DNA from: AV80 sp035536995
Lineage (GTDB): Bacteria; Verrucomicrobiota; Verrucomicrobiia; Chthoniobacterales; UBA10450
DNA: 64,000 nucleotides
Reading direction: 5' to 3'
NCBI GenBank assembly: GCA_035536995.1
Contig: DATLNB010000071.1
Coordinates: 50,198 to 114,197 of the forward strand
In this document: piece after piece, positions 32,331 through 41,154 of the stretch
Layout: each line of letters begins with the position of its first letter
Numbering within the stretch: position 1 is the first letter of the stretch
The notes under the pieces: model-generated
What the model was told of the DNA's origin: nothing
Databases searched by the model: none
What the model saw: only the letters and a program-made list of their open reading frames with translations
Translations under genes and position numbers: made by a program

Positions 32331-33893
32331 ATGAAAAGCGTGGTTCACCTCACGCACGCCGGCGCACCATCGCCTGGCCGGTTATGTTCCGGCCCGGCAA
32401 TGGTGCTGTCATTAGCGGCCGCGAAGCTCCTTTTCCACCTCCTGATCGCGAACCGCTACGGGATCTTTCGCGACGAGCTTTACTACCTCGCTTGCTCGGA
32501 GCATCTCGATTTCGGGTACGTTGATCAGCCGCCTTTGATCGCGGTCATCGCGTGGATCGCGCGCCACGTTTTCGGTGAATCGTTGATCGGTCTCCGCTTG
32601 CTCCCGGCCCTGGCCGGGGCCGCGACGGTTTGGCTGACCGGAAAACTGGCGCGCGAGCTCGGCGGTAACGTCTTTGCGCAGACGCTTGCAGCGCTCGCGG
32701 TATTCACCGCGCCCGTTTTTCTCCTCATGCACCACTGGCTGACGATGAATGCATTCGAGCCGCTCATCTGGCTCGGCTGCGCCTGGTGCATCGTCCAGGC
32801 GATCAACCGCGACGAGCCCCGCTATTGGGTCCCGTTCGGAGTCCTGCTCGGCCTCGGGATGGAAAATAAATACAGCACTGCTTTCTTCGCGGTCGCGGTT
32901 GTCGCCGCCATGATTTTGACGCCGCAACGCCGGGCGCTCGGCAGCCGCTGGTTCTGGCTCGGTGTCCTTTGCTCGTTCCTGATTTTCCTGCCGAACCTGA
33001 TCTGGCTCATCCGGCACGATTTCCCTTTTCTCGAATTGATGGGCAACATCCGGAAGACCGATCGCGATGTGGTCCGCGGCCCGGTTGGCTTTGTGATCGA
33101 TCAGGCAAAATTGATGAGCCCAATTTTGTTCCCGCTTTGGGCGGGGGGATTGGGCTGGCTCCTTTTCGGGAGGCTTGGCCGGCAATACCGGGTCCTTGGC
33201 TGGACCTATATTCTGCTGCTTCTGTTGTTCGTCGCGCTCAAAGGAAAGAACTACTATCTGGCGCCGGCCTATCCGATTCTGTTGGCGGCCGGCGCAGTCG
33301 GTTTTGAAAATCTGACTCGGGCGCGAATGGCCTGGAGCCGGCCATTGTATGCAGGGCTGGTCGTCGCAGCGGGATGCATTCTGGCGCCGCTCGCGGTCCC
33401 GATCTTGTCGCCGGAGACTTATGTCCGATACCAGAACGCGCTTGGATTTGATCTGCCAAAAAGTGAGAACCAGAGAACCGGGCCGTTGCCGCAGCATTTT
33501 GCCGACGAGTTCGGCTGGGAAGAAATGGCCCGCGAGGTTGCGCGAATTTATCACGCCCTCCCTGCGGAGGAGCGCGCCCGAACGGCCATCTTTACCAACG
33601 GTTACGGCCAGGGCGGCGCGATTGATTTTTTCGCGAAGAAATACGGACTTCCGCAGGCTATTGGCAATCACCAGAACTACTGGATTTGGGGCCCGCGCGA
33701 TTACACCGGTGAAAGCGTTATCGTCCTCGGCAGCGACGGGACAGGTGACAGCGAACATTTCGCGAGTGTCGAAGCGGTGGGCCGGACAAATCATCCGTAC
33801 GCGCGGCGTGATGAGCATTTCCGGATCTTCCATTGTCGTAATCTGAACACGACCCTGCAGGCGCTTTGGCCGAAGACCAAGAAGTGGAACTGA
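32331..33893 (+). CDS. Glycosyltransferase family 39 (PMT-like) membrane protein
   Basis: Integral membrane protein of 520 residues with about ten predicted helices. The segment FRDELYYLACSEHLDFGYVD carries the acidic residues of the first periplasmic loop typical of ArnT/PMT enzymes, which move sugars from polyprenyl phosphate carriers to periplasmic acceptors. The C-terminal about 130 residues are soluble. The ATG at 32331 gives a 23-residue leader; an ATG at 32400 is an alternative. The acceptor is unknown. Confidence 0.87.
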   Translation: MKSVVHLTHAGAPSPGRLCSGPAMVLSLAAAKLLFHLLIANRYGIFRDELYYLACSEHLDFGYVDQPPLIAVIAWIARHVFGESLIGLRLLPALAGAATVWLTGKLARELGGNVFAQTLAALAVFTAPVFLLMHHWLTMNAFEPLIWLGCAWCIVQAINRDEPRYWVPFGVLLGLGMENKYSTAFFAVAVVAAMILTPQRRALGSRWFWLGVLCSFLIFLPNLIWLIRHDFPFLELMGNIRKTDRDVVRGPVGFVIDQAKLMSPILFPLWAGGLGWLLFGRLGRQYRVLGWTYILLLLLFVALKGKNYYLAPAYPILLAAGAVGFENLTRARMAWSRPLYAGLVVAAGCILAPLAVPILSPETYVRYQNALGFDLPKSENQRTGPLPQHFADEFGWEEMAREVARIYHALPAEERARTAIFTNGYGQGGAIDFFAKKYGLPQAIGNHQNYWIWGPRDYTGESVIVLGSDGTGDSEHFASVEAVGRTNHPYARRDEHFRIFHCRNLNTTLQALWPKTKKWN

Positions 33894-33901
33894 GTGCATT
33901 T

Positions 33902-33987
33902 CTGTAGCCGCCGCCCTAGGGGGCGGCGTGAGTGTGGTGATGCAGGTAACATTTGTTCCGACGCGGCCCACAGGGCCGCGGCTACAG
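33902..33987. repeat. REPIN-like element (CTGTAGCCG...CGGCTACAG)
   Basis: Left hairpin CCGCCCTAGGGGGCGG and right hairpin GCGGCCCACAGGGCCGC are bracketed by CTGTAG and CTACAG. It lies between the GT39 gene and recO. Confidence 0.8.
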
Positions 33988-34015
33988 AAGAAGGCTGTGC
34001 TACGATGCTGTTGGA

Positions 34016-34558
34016 ATGGAAACAACGTCCGCGATTCTGCTCCGGAAACGGAAGCTCAGTGACACGAGCCTCATTGTGTCCTGGTGCACCGAGTCGTTAG
34101 GCTGCATCCAGACGGCGGCGAAAGGGGCGCGTCGGGCTAAAAGTGCTTTCGCGGGGAAGCTCGATCTGTTCTTTGAAGCGGAAATCCAGATCGCCCGGAG
34201 CAAGAAATCGAGCCTGCATACGCTGACCGAGGTTGCGCTCCGCAATCCATTTAGCGGTATCCGGGAAAACCTGCGGCGGACCCAGGCAGCATCGTATTTC
34301 GTCGAACTGATCGAGGTGTGCACTGAAGCGGACCACCACGAGCCGGAGCTTTTTGCGTTGTTGCGTCGAGCCTTTGGTTATCTGAACGCGCAGGACCCGG
34401 ATCTCCGCGCGGTTCTGCATTTCGAGACTGAGCTCGCGCGGATCGCTGGTGTGCATGACGCTACGATGCTGAAGAGCAACCCAGCTTTGGCGCTGGCCAA
34501 TCTGTTCGGACGATTGCCCTCTTCCCGCGCGGGGCTGCTCAAGGCCTTGTCATCCTGA
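34016..34558 (+). CDS. recO: DNA repair protein RecO (short form)
   Basis: Protein of 180 residues matching the RecO N-terminal OB-fold: ILLRKRKLSDTSLIVSWCTE, then CIQTAAKGARRAKSAFAGKL with the basic DNA-binding stretch. The helical C-terminal part is shorter than in E. coli RecO (about 240 residues) and has no CxxC zinc motif. RecO loads RecA with RecR and RecF at gapped DNA. The ATG at 34016 was chosen; upstream codons come from the REPIN. Short RecO versions may be normal for the phylum. Confidence 0.8.
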   Translation: METTSAILLRKRKLSDTSLIVSWCTESLGCIQTAAKGARRAKSAFAGKLDLFFEAEIQIARSKKSSLHTLTEVALRNPFSGIRENLRRTQAASYFVELIEVCTEADHHEPELFALLRRAFGYLNAQDPDLRAVLHFETELARIAGVHDATMLKSNPALALANLFGRLPSSRAGLLKALSS

Positions 34559-34665
34559 TCCCGCAGGTAGTGACGCGCAAGGAGCGCTGATCCGGCCAGG
34601 CCAAAGTAACATCGCTGTTACCTTCGTGGGATTGGCCCCACGATGCGCGGAGATACGATCGCCGT

Positions 34666-35214
34666 GTGAAACGTTTCGCGCTGCTCATCCTGGCATTGGC
34701 GCTGTGCGCGAGGGCCGACGCCGCCGAGACCTTCAAAATCGATCCGGCAAATTCCAGGATCGGCTTCAGCCTCCGCCACATGCTCGGAACTGCCCGCGGA
34801 ACATTCACAAAATTCACCGGGACCATCGAGCTGGATCGCGTCGCCCCCGAACGTTCGTCAGTCAACGTATCGATCGATGCTGCCAGCATCGATACCGGGA
34901 TTGCGAAACGCGACGAGCATCTGCGCGGCGAGCTGTTCAACGTCGCGAAGTATCCGGCGATCACCTTCAAAAGCCGGCGGGTGAAGCAAACCGGGGCGAG
35001 CGCGGGGGAGATCGTGGGTGACCTGACGATGCGGGGTGTTACTCGCGAGATTGTTCTGAACGTGAAGATGCCCGGGAAAGATGCCAGACATTGGAAGGTC
35101 ACGACGGCGCCGATCCGCCGGAGCCAGTTCGGCTTGGTCTTCAGCAAGAGCGCGGAGACGGTTTCGATGATCGCCGACGAGGTGGCGATCGATATCGAGA
35201 TCGCAGCGAAGTAA
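34666..35214 (+). CDS. YceI family periplasmic protein
   Basis: Protein of 182 residues with a signal peptide (ALLILALALCARADA) and a YceI lipocalin-like domain: FKIDPANSRIGFSLRHMLGT, then GTIELDRVAPERSSVNVSID, SIDTGIAKRDEHLRG and FNVAKYPAITFKS. YceI proteins bind isoprenoid lipids in the periplasm. The start is GTG. No genetic partner is obvious; it stands between recO and a repeat pair. Confidence 0.93.
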   Translation: MKRFALLILALALCARADAAETFKIDPANSRIGFSLRHMLGTARGTFTKFTGTIELDRVAPERSSVNVSIDAASIDTGIAKRDEHLRGELFNVAKYPAITFKSRRVKQTGASAGEIVGDLTMRGVTREIVLNVKMPGKDARHWKVTTAPIRRSQFGLVFSKSAETVSMIADEVAIDIEIAAK

Positions 35215-35279
35215 ACGCAACGGCGCGGGGGGGCAAGCGGGTGCAATGCGTATCTGACGCGTCGCCTTTCGCTTGCGCT

Positions 35280-35481
35280 GGAGGGACGCCCGCCGTGGCG
35301 TCCGAACGCGTTCAGTTTACGCGCGTTAACTCGTGGACGGGACAGCGCCCGTCCCTCCAAGAGGCGCCGTAACACACCATCGCGCTGAACGACGCTTTCA
35401 TTGGAGGGACGCCCGCCGTGGCGGCCGAACGCGTTCAGTCTACGCGTATCAACTCGTGGACGGGACAGCGCTCGTCCCTCC
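35280..35481. repeat. Two direct copies of a GGAGGGACG...CGTCCCTCC element
   Basis: Copy 1 spans 35280-35359 and copy 2 spans 35403-35481, each about 80 bp and nearly identical. Each has inverted ends GGAGGGACG and CGTCCCTCC and an inner GCCCGCCGTGGCG word. The GGAG end replaces the GTAG of the other elements. They separate yceI from the permease-like gene. Confidence 0.85.
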
Positions 35482-35483
35482 AG

Positions 35484-36068
35484 TTACCGGCGGCGGCCCA
35501 GAAAGAAAATCGCGACGAGGGGAACGAATCCCAGGACAGACGCTGCCGCCATCATCGCAATACGACCCGATGGACTAAGAAAGCGTTGATACACCACGAT
35601 TGAGCTGCCGGCTTCAGGAAGCGTCATACACGCGCAGAACGGCACCAACGTTGCCATGACCGTGAGGATACCGATGACGATGAGGTCGCGGGTGATGAAC
35701 GGGAAGATCGCGTGCCGCCAGGTTGCCAGGGCGCCGAGGCCATCCATTCTGGCTGAGTCTCCGAGCTGGCGCGGAATCTCCCTGGCCGTCCCGCTCAGCA
35801 AGACAATGGCGGAAGCAGAGACAATCCAATTGCCGAACCAGAGCGCGTAAGCGGAGGCGTTGTCCGGACTACCGCGCGGGTTCACGATGAGCAGTGCCGG
35901 CGCGATCCAGATCAGCTGGCCGACGAGTGTTATTGCCAGGATGGAAAAAGCAGCGCGCCCCTCCCAGGCGAGGCGGACGAACAGGTGCGCCGTGATCGAA
36001 TAGATCGCCAGCATGAGGGTGAGGTTGGCGGCGACTGCGATCAGGCAGGTGATAAGTTGATCGGACAT
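35484..36068 (-). CDS. Orphan binding-protein-dependent transport permease-like protein
   Basis: Membrane protein of 194 residues with about five helices. The segment EIPRQLGDSARMDGLG followed by FPFITRDLIVI resembles the EAA loop of MalG/UgpE-type sugar ABC permeases (consensus EAAxxDGA). It is shorter than such permeases (about 280 residues). No substrate-binding protein, second permease or ATPase is adjacent. It could be a decayed or repurposed permease; the family call is tentative. Confidence 0.6.
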   Translation of the reverse strand: MSDQLITCLIAVAANLTLMLAIYSITAHLFVRLAWEGRAAFSILAITLVGQLIWIAPALLIVNPRGSPDNASAYALWFGNWIVSASAIVLLSGTAREIPRQLGDSARMDGLGALATWRHAIFPFITRDLIVIGILTVMATLVPFCACMTLPEAGSSIVVYQRFLSPSGRIAMMAAASVLGFVPLVAIFFLGRRR

Positions 36069-36174
36069 GCGAAACGAGTTTAGCGGCGAAGCTGGATTTC
36101 GCGCGAAGAACGGCGAATAATTGTCAGCCTATCATGCTGATCACCCGAGATTTCAACTCAGGCAGCGCCGCCAG

Positions 36175-36438
36175 ATGACCCACGTTGTGGATGGGCAATT
36201 CATTGGTTACGTCCTCGCCTGGGTGGGAACGGCCTGCTGGGCGGTCTGTTTCTGGTGGATGCACAAGCTCTCCTCCAAGCAGGAGATGATGCTGAGGGAG
36301 CTGCATGACATGACAAAACGGATCGAGAAGCTGGCGAAGGCCGAGCACGATCTCATCCAGGAAGTCCATCCGAAAGTCGAGGAGATCAAGGCATCGGTGG
36401 AAGACGTCTCCGAGAAAATGTCGGGGCAAAAGAGTTAG
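36175..36438 (+). CDS. Small membrane-anchored coiled-coil protein
   Basis: Protein of 87 residues. One membrane helix at about 9-28 (FIGYVLAWVGTACWAVCFWW) is followed by a charged helix (RELHDMTKRIEKLAKAEHDL) and a probable coiled coil with heptad spacing to the end. I do not recognise a family. It lies 12 bp upstream of pxpB on the same strand and may be co-transcribed. The ATG at 36175 was preferred over a TTG at 36121. Confidence 0.65.
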   Translation: MTHVVDGQFIGYVLAWVGTACWAVCFWWMHKLSSKQEMMLRELHDMTKRIEKLAKAEHDLIQEVHPKVEEIKASVEDVSEKMSGQKS

Positions 36439-36450
36439 CCTAACTTTCGC

Positions 36451-37131
36451 ATGCGACTCGAGCCGCTCGGAGATTCGGCGTGGCTCATCCGGGTCGCGGA
36501 CGGATTCGATCCGGAGAACTCGTTAGGCGCCGTGGTGGGTCGTCTTCGTCAACTGGAAGCCGCGTCCATTCCCGGCGTAATCGATCTTGTCCCGTCATTC
36601 ACAACGATTGGCGTCTTCGTTGATCAGGAACGGGCAGCCGATTTCGACGCACTGAAAGCACGAATCGAAGCGGCATTGGAACCTGAACCGGTTCCAGCAG
36701 ACTCACCGGCACGCGGTGAATTGGAAATTCCAGTTTGCTACGACCGCGAATTCGGTCTCGACCTCGATGAAGTCGCGCGGCACACCGAATTGTCCACCGA
36801 TGAAATTATCGACCGTCATTCCGCCGCGATTTATCGGGTCGCCGCGGTCGGGTTCACCCTGGGTTTTCCTTACTTGAGCGGTTTGCCTCCGGAACTCGCC
36901 ACGCCGCGGCGATCTTCGCCCCGAACCGAAATTCCAGCCGGTTCGGTTGCGATTGGTGGAACCCAGACCGGAATTTATCCGCGGAAATCACCGGGCGGCT
37001 GGAACATTATCGGGCGGACTCCGTTGCCGTTGTTTGAGATCCAACGCGATCCGCCAGCCCTGTTAAAAATCGGCGATTCGGTAAGGCTCCGCCCGATCTC
37101 GCGTGAGGAATTCGAGCGCATCTCGCGATGA
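36451..37131 (+). CDS. pxpB: 5-oxoprolinase subunit PxpB
   Basis: Protein of 226 residues (KipI/AHS1 family). The typical ending VAAVGFTLGFPYLSGLPPEL, then GSVAIGGTQTGIYPRKSPGG and GWNIIGRTP are all present. With PxpC and PxpA it forms the ATP-dependent 5-oxoprolinase that opens cyclic pyroglutamate to glutamate. Its stop overlaps the pxpC start by 4 bp (ATGA), so it is translationally coupled. Confidence 0.95.
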   Translation: MRLEPLGDSAWLIRVADGFDPENSLGAVVGRLRQLEAASIPGVIDLVPSFTTIGVFVDQERAADFDALKARIEAALEPEPVPADSPARGELEIPVCYDREFGLDLDEVARHTELSTDEIIDRHSAAIYRVAAVGFTLGFPYLSGLPPELATPRRSSPRTEIPAGSVAIGGTQTGIYPRKSPGGWNIIGRTPLPLFEIQRDPPALLKIGDSVRLRPISREEFERISR

Positions 37132-38117
37132 ACATCCGCGTCGAGTCCGCTGGCTTTCTAAGTTCCGTTCAGGACCTTGGACGACCAGGCTTTCGCCAAT
37201 CCGGGGTGCCCCTTGGTGGCGCGCTCGATTCGCACGCCCTGCGGGTGGCGAACGCGTTGGTCGGGAATGGCGACGAGGCGGCTGGGCTCGAAGTTACTTT
37301 TGGAACGCTGCGCCTGTCGTTTGCGGACGATCGCGCGATCGCGTGGTGCGGCGCTCCGTTCTCGGTTCGTGTCGGCGACCAGCCAATTCCTGCCGGTCGG
37401 GTCGCTGAAGTTCGGGCGGGTAGGGAACTGACGATGATCGCGCCAACATCAGGCGGGCGCGCCTGGCTCGCGATCTCCGGCGGCATCGATGTTCCGCTTG
37501 TCTTGGGCAGTCGCGCGACGGATTTACGCGGAAATTTTGGGGGATTGGAGGGACGCGCTCTTCGCGATGGAGACATGATTGGTTTAGGCAAGGAGGCGCG
37601 GCTTCCAAGTCGCCCACCGCAAAGCAACGGGGGTTTGGAAACCGCCGCTCCCTGGGGGGCGCCGGCTGGTTGGGCTGCTCTCGGAAAGGGCGAGCCGATC
37701 CTGCGGGTTGTCAGAGGGACGGATTGGGACCGGTTCACCGCGGCCGCCCAGCGATCTCTCGTGAGCGGCCGATTCACCGTAACCCGCGATTCCGATCGGA
37801 TGGGCGTGCGTCTCGAAGGACCGGAGCTCGAGCGTTGCGACCACGGCGATCTGCTTTCCGAAGCCGTTGCCCCGGGGACCATTCAAGTCCCGCCAAACGG
37901 GAAACCAATTGTTCTTTTGAACGATTGCCAAACTGTCGGCGGCTATCCGAAGATTGCGCACGTGACCACGGTGGATTTGCCGCTCGCTGCACAGCTCTTT
38001 CCGGGGGACACCGTTCGCTTCGGGGAAGTAACCCTGGCCGAGGCGCAGATGCTTCTCCGCGAACGCGAACAAGATTTTGCCCGGTTTCGCGTGGGCCTCA
38101 GTCTTCATCGCAGATGA
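37128..38117 (+). CDS. pxpC: 5-oxoprolinase subunit PxpC
   Basis: Protein of 329 residues (KipA/AHS2 family). It starts with the family signature VESAGFLSSVQDLGRPGFRQ and contains SGGIDVPLVLGSRATDL, RVVRGTDWDRF and the late GTIQVPPNGKPIVLLNDCQT motif. It pairs with PxpB in the ATP-using part of 5-oxoprolinase. It overlaps both neighbours by ATGA. Confidence 0.95.
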   Translation: MNIRVESAGFLSSVQDLGRPGFRQSGVPLGGALDSHALRVANALVGNGDEAAGLEVTFGTLRLSFADDRAIAWCGAPFSVRVGDQPIPAGRVAEVRAGRELTMIAPTSGGRAWLAISGGIDVPLVLGSRATDLRGNFGGLEGRALRDGDMIGLGKEARLPSRPPQSNGGLETAAPWGAPAGWAALGKGEPILRVVRGTDWDRFTAAAQRSLVSGRFTVTRDSDRMGVRLEGPELERCDHGDLLSEAVAPGTIQVPPNGKPIVLLNDCQTVGGYPKIAHVTTVDLPLAAQLFPGDTVRFGEVTLAEAQMLLREREQDFARFRVGLSLHRR

Positions 38118-38869
38118 ACCCTGTCATCGATCTGAATGCCGACCTGGGGGAGGGGGCGGGTCATGACGAGGAGATCCTTGAGCTGGTCAGCTCGGCCAAC
38201 ATTGCCTGCGGCTTTCATGCCGGCGATCCGTCGTCCATCTTCGCCACCATCCAGGCCGCCCTCGAGCGGAACGTCTCGTTAGGCGCGCATCCAAGTTTTC
38301 CGGACCGGGAAAATTTTGGCCGCAGCGAATTAACACTGCCGCCGGCGGAAATTTACTCCGTCGTGGCTTACCAGATTGGTGGGTTCCAGGCGCTCGCTCG
38401 GGCCGCGGGCGGACGAATGAATCACGTGAAGCCGCACGGTGCGCTCTATAACATGGCTGCGCGCGATCCGGTCCTGGCTGACGTTATCGCCAACGCGGTT
38501 CGCTCGATCGACCCGGAGCTGATCCTCTTCGCCCCGCATGAAAGCGAGCTCGATTATGCCGCGACCGAGCTCGGACTGGCCACCGCCTCGGAAGTTTTCG
38601 CGGACCGGAATTATCTGGCGGACGGAAGGCTCGTCCCGCGCTCCGATCCGAGAGCATTCGTGCACGATCCGATGGAAGCTGCCGAACGGATTGTCCGGAT
38701 TCTCGAGGAAGGCAAGGTGCGCGCGGTGGATGGGACCGACGTCGCTCTTGCCGCTACAACAGTTTGCGTGCACGGCGACAATCCGGCAGCGGTCGCCTTC
38801 GTTCGAAAACTCCGCGAGCGGCTTGAGCAGGAGGAAGTGTTAATCGCAGCGCCGGCGCCAATTCCGTGA
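38114..38869 (+). CDS. pxpA: 5-oxoprolinase subunit PxpA
   Basis: Protein of 251 residues (LamB/YcsF family). The start DLNADLGEGAGHDEEILELV, the ANIACGFHAGDPS segment, LGAHPSFPD and VKPHGALYNMA are all conserved, with Asp and His residues at the catalytic pocket. The ATG at 38114 gives a family-length protein overlapping pxpC by ATGA; a longer upstream reading lies in pxpC. The gene order B-C-A is the common one. Confidence 0.95.
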   Translation: MNPVIDLNADLGEGAGHDEEILELVSSANIACGFHAGDPSSIFATIQAALERNVSLGAHPSFPDRENFGRSELTLPPAEIYSVVAYQIGGFQALARAAGGRMNHVKPHGALYNMAARDPVLADVIANAVRSIDPELILFAPHESELDYAATELGLATASEVFADRNYLADGRLVPRSDPRAFVHDPMEAAERIVRILEEGKVRAVDGTDVALAATTVCVHGDNPAAVAFVRKLRERLEQEEVLIAAPAPIP

Positions 38870-38935
38870 TTTCTTCTGCAGCCGCTTCGCTGTGCGAGCG
38901 TGAGCTAGGCGAGGGCAGAATGCGCTCGTTGAGCT

Positions 38936-39025
38936 TTCTGTAGCAGCGGCCCTGTGGGCCGCTCAACGATCTGCGTTGTGGGCCTCGTTTCTCGCACGCT
39001 TCGCGCAGCGAAGCGGCTACAGAAA
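38936..39025. repeat. REPIN-like element (TTCTGTAGC...GCTACAGAA)
   Basis: Left hairpin GCGGCCCTGTGGGCCGC and right hairpin GCTTCGCGCAGCGAAGC are bracketed by CTGTAGC and GCTACAG. A related right-arm word, GCCGCTTCGCTGTGCG, occurs just before it at 38881. Confidence 0.78.
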
Positions 39026-39085
39026 AAGTGTTCACAGCTAGAAGCTCGACACAGTCTCCCCCTGCCAATTTAATCTTGGACGCCC

Positions 39086-40600
39086 ATGGAAGAGCAGGAC
39101 GAACTGCAGCAGAAGGCTCCCCACCTAGTCCGCCGCCTTGGACCCCTCGACGCCACCATGATCGTGGTCGGCTCGATGATCGGTTCCGGCATCTTCATCA
39201 CCTCCGCCGAATCCGCCCGGCTGACAGGCGCCCCTGGCTGGCTGGTGCTGGCCTGGGCCGTCGCCGGCATCATGACGATGACTGGCGCGCTCTGTTGCGC
39301 CGAGCTTGCCGCGATGATGCCGCGAGCCGGCGGTCTCTACGTCTTCCTCCGCGAAGCCTACGGCCCTTCAATCGGTTTTCTTTTTGGCTGGACGCTTTTT
39401 CTCGTCATTCAAACCGGGACGATCGCCGCAGTGGCGATTGCCTTTGCCAAGTTCACCGGGGTGTTCGCGCCGGCCATCGCGACGGATAACTATCTCATCT
39501 CACCGGTTCATCTTCCGGGAGGTTACGCGGTCAGCCTGTCGACCGAGCAATTGGTCGCGATTGCCGTCATCCTGTTGCTGACCTGGACGAACACACGCGG
39601 ACTGGAAACCGGGAAGCTGGTGCAAAACGTTTTCACCCTGGCCAAGACAGCAGCGCTCATGGCTGTCATCATTATTGGCCTTTCTCTGGGCTGGAAACCG
39701 GACGCTGCGGCACGGGCATCGGATTGGTGGGACTCATGGAGCAACGGTTGGAATCCGCAGGCCGCTCAGCCTGGCCTGACCGCCGCCGGCGTGTTGGCGC
39801 TGGCCCTTCTCTTTGGGAAAGCCATGGTCGGTCCGCTCTTCGCGCAGACAGCCTGGACGAACGTTACTTTTATCGGCAGCGAAGTCCGCGATCCCGGGCG
39901 GAATCTTGCGCGTGCCCTGCTCGGCGGCTGCGCCCTCGTCGTTGTTTTATATGTCCTGGCGAATCTGGCTTACGTGGCCGTTCTGCCCCTCTCCGAGATT
40001 CAGCACGCGCCTCAAAATCGCGTCGCGGTCGCGGTGATGAATTCGGTGTTCGGCCGGCCCGGCGCGCTGGCCATGGCGGCGGCGATCATGATCTCAACGT
40101 TCGGTTGTAACAACGGACTGATTCTCGCCGGCGCCCGGGTTTATTACGCGATGGCGCGCGACGGATTGTTTTTCAAGCGCATCGGTACGGTCAATCGCCG
40201 TGATGTGCCCGCCGCGGCTCTCGTCGCGCAGGCGGTCTGGACCGTCCTGCTTACTCTACCTCGAACGGTGACCACAGACCCGTCGAGCGGCGCTGTCCGT
40301 TACGGGAATGTTTACACTCAGCTTCTCGAGTACATCGTTTCAGCCGACCTCGTTTTTTACATCCTCCTGGCGGTCGCGGTGATTGTCCTGCGCCGGAAAC
40401 GTCCGGACGCGGACCGGCCCTATCGGATGTGGGGATATCCGATCGTTCCGATCGTTTCCGTTGGTCTCGCTGCGCTTCTGGTAGTCGATCTGGCTTACCT
40501 CGCGCCCACCACTTCCGGGATCGGTTATGTGCTCGTCCTGACGGGCATCCCGGTTTACTTCCTCTGGCGTCGCTCGTTTTCGGTCGATAAAAACGCGTAA
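39086..40600 (+). CDS. APC family amino acid permease
   Basis: Integral membrane protein of 504 residues with about 12 helices. The first helix GSMIGSGIFITSAESARL is the APC unwound substrate-binding motif (GSGIF). YVFLREAYGP and the late GARVYYAMARDGLFF box place it in the LAT/YjeH-like branch. It imports amino acids or peptides' products across the inner membrane, probably by cation symport or exchange. The substrate is not predictable. Its nearness to pxpABC is suggestive, but a REPIN separates them. Confidence 0.92.
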   Translation: MEEQDELQQKAPHLVRRLGPLDATMIVVGSMIGSGIFITSAESARLTGAPGWLVLAWAVAGIMTMTGALCCAELAAMMPRAGGLYVFLREAYGPSIGFLFGWTLFLVIQTGTIAAVAIAFAKFTGVFAPAIATDNYLISPVHLPGGYAVSLSTEQLVAIAVILLLTWTNTRGLETGKLVQNVFTLAKTAALMAVIIIGLSLGWKPDAAARASDWWDSWSNGWNPQAAQPGLTAAGVLALALLFGKAMVGPLFAQTAWTNVTFIGSEVRDPGRNLARALLGGCALVVVLYVLANLAYVAVLPLSEIQHAPQNRVAVAVMNSVFGRPGALAMAAAIMISTFGCNNGLILAGARVYYAMARDGLFFKRIGTVNRRDVPAAALVAQAVWTVLLTLPRTVTTDPSSGAVRYGNVYTQLLEYIVSADLVFYILLAVAVIVLRRKRPDADRPYRMWGYPIVPIVSVGLAALLVVDLAYLAPTTSGIGYVLVLTGIPVYFLWRRSFSVDKNA

Positions 40601-40761
40601 TCGCGAGAGAAATTCTTCGCCGTTCTTTTGTCGCGGCGGAACTGAATCACAATGCTGCGGTCGGCGACGAGTGCCGAGTAGGGGTGACGTTCTGGAGGGG
40701 AAAGCGATCGCCCTCTGACGTCGAGCTGGAGCGGGCCGGCTCCGAGCTCGTCGTCGTCATG

Positions 40762-40890
40762 CTAACGGGCGTACATCGAGCTTTGCTCGCGGGTCCGCGT
40801 CGTGGTGGTCGTTTCGGTCGAGGCTGCACATCCGCCCAGCAAAACGGCGACAACTCCCAGGACAGTCAGTGCGATCAGATTATTTTTCAT
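40762..40890 (-). CDS. Small Thr-rich lipoprotein
   Basis: A 42-residue gene: MKNNLIALTVLGVVAVLLGG, then Cys21 in the lipobox LLGGCAA, and a mature part ASTETTTTTRTREQSSMYAR. Start ATG at 40890, stop TAG at 40762. The lipidated mature peptide would have only about 22 residues and is dominated by Thr. It resembles entericidin-like small lipoproteins in architecture, but no homology is claimed. The plus-strand YqaE-like gene lies on the other side of a shared spacer. Confidence 0.6.
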   Translation of the reverse strand: MKNNLIALTVLGVVAVLLGGCAASTETTTTTRTREQSSMYAR

Positions 40891-40980
40891 TGTAACGGTA
40901 ATACGCGCGACGGTCGACGGGCGGACGGATTAATCGCACCACCGTTGTTTGCCCCCGGTTTTCCACTATGTTCCGGTGCC

Positions 40981-41154
40981 TTGAAAGCCTTGCGCTATTT
41001 CTTCTGCGTGCTCTTGCCGCCCGTCGCCGTTTTGCTAACCGGACGAATTCTGAGTTTCATTCTCAGCCTTTTTTTGACCCTGCTCGGCTGGATTCCGGGG
41101 GTCATTCACGCTTGTCTGGTTGTTACTGACTACCACGCGGATCGCCGGCGGTAG
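40981..41154 (+). CDS. YqaE/Pmp3 family membrane peptide
   Basis: A 57-residue protein (TTG start). FFCVLLPPVAVLLTGR, then LFLTLLGWIPGVIHACLVV, matches the Pmp3/YqaE pattern of two membrane helices with LLPPxAV and LLGxxPGxIHA. In other organisms these peptides are linked to membrane potential and stress. The stop overlaps the convergent gene at 41123-41638 by 32 bp. It is too short to be certain of its start. Confidence 0.8.
   Translation: MKALRYFFCVLLPPVAVLLTGRILSFILSLFLTLLGWIPGVIHACLVVTDYHADRRR

Noticed and set aside
32412..34025. Long minus-strand open frame (537 codons) over the GT39 gene
   Set aside because: Antisense shadow of a real membrane protein gene, with Arg/Glu/Gln-rich low-information translation.
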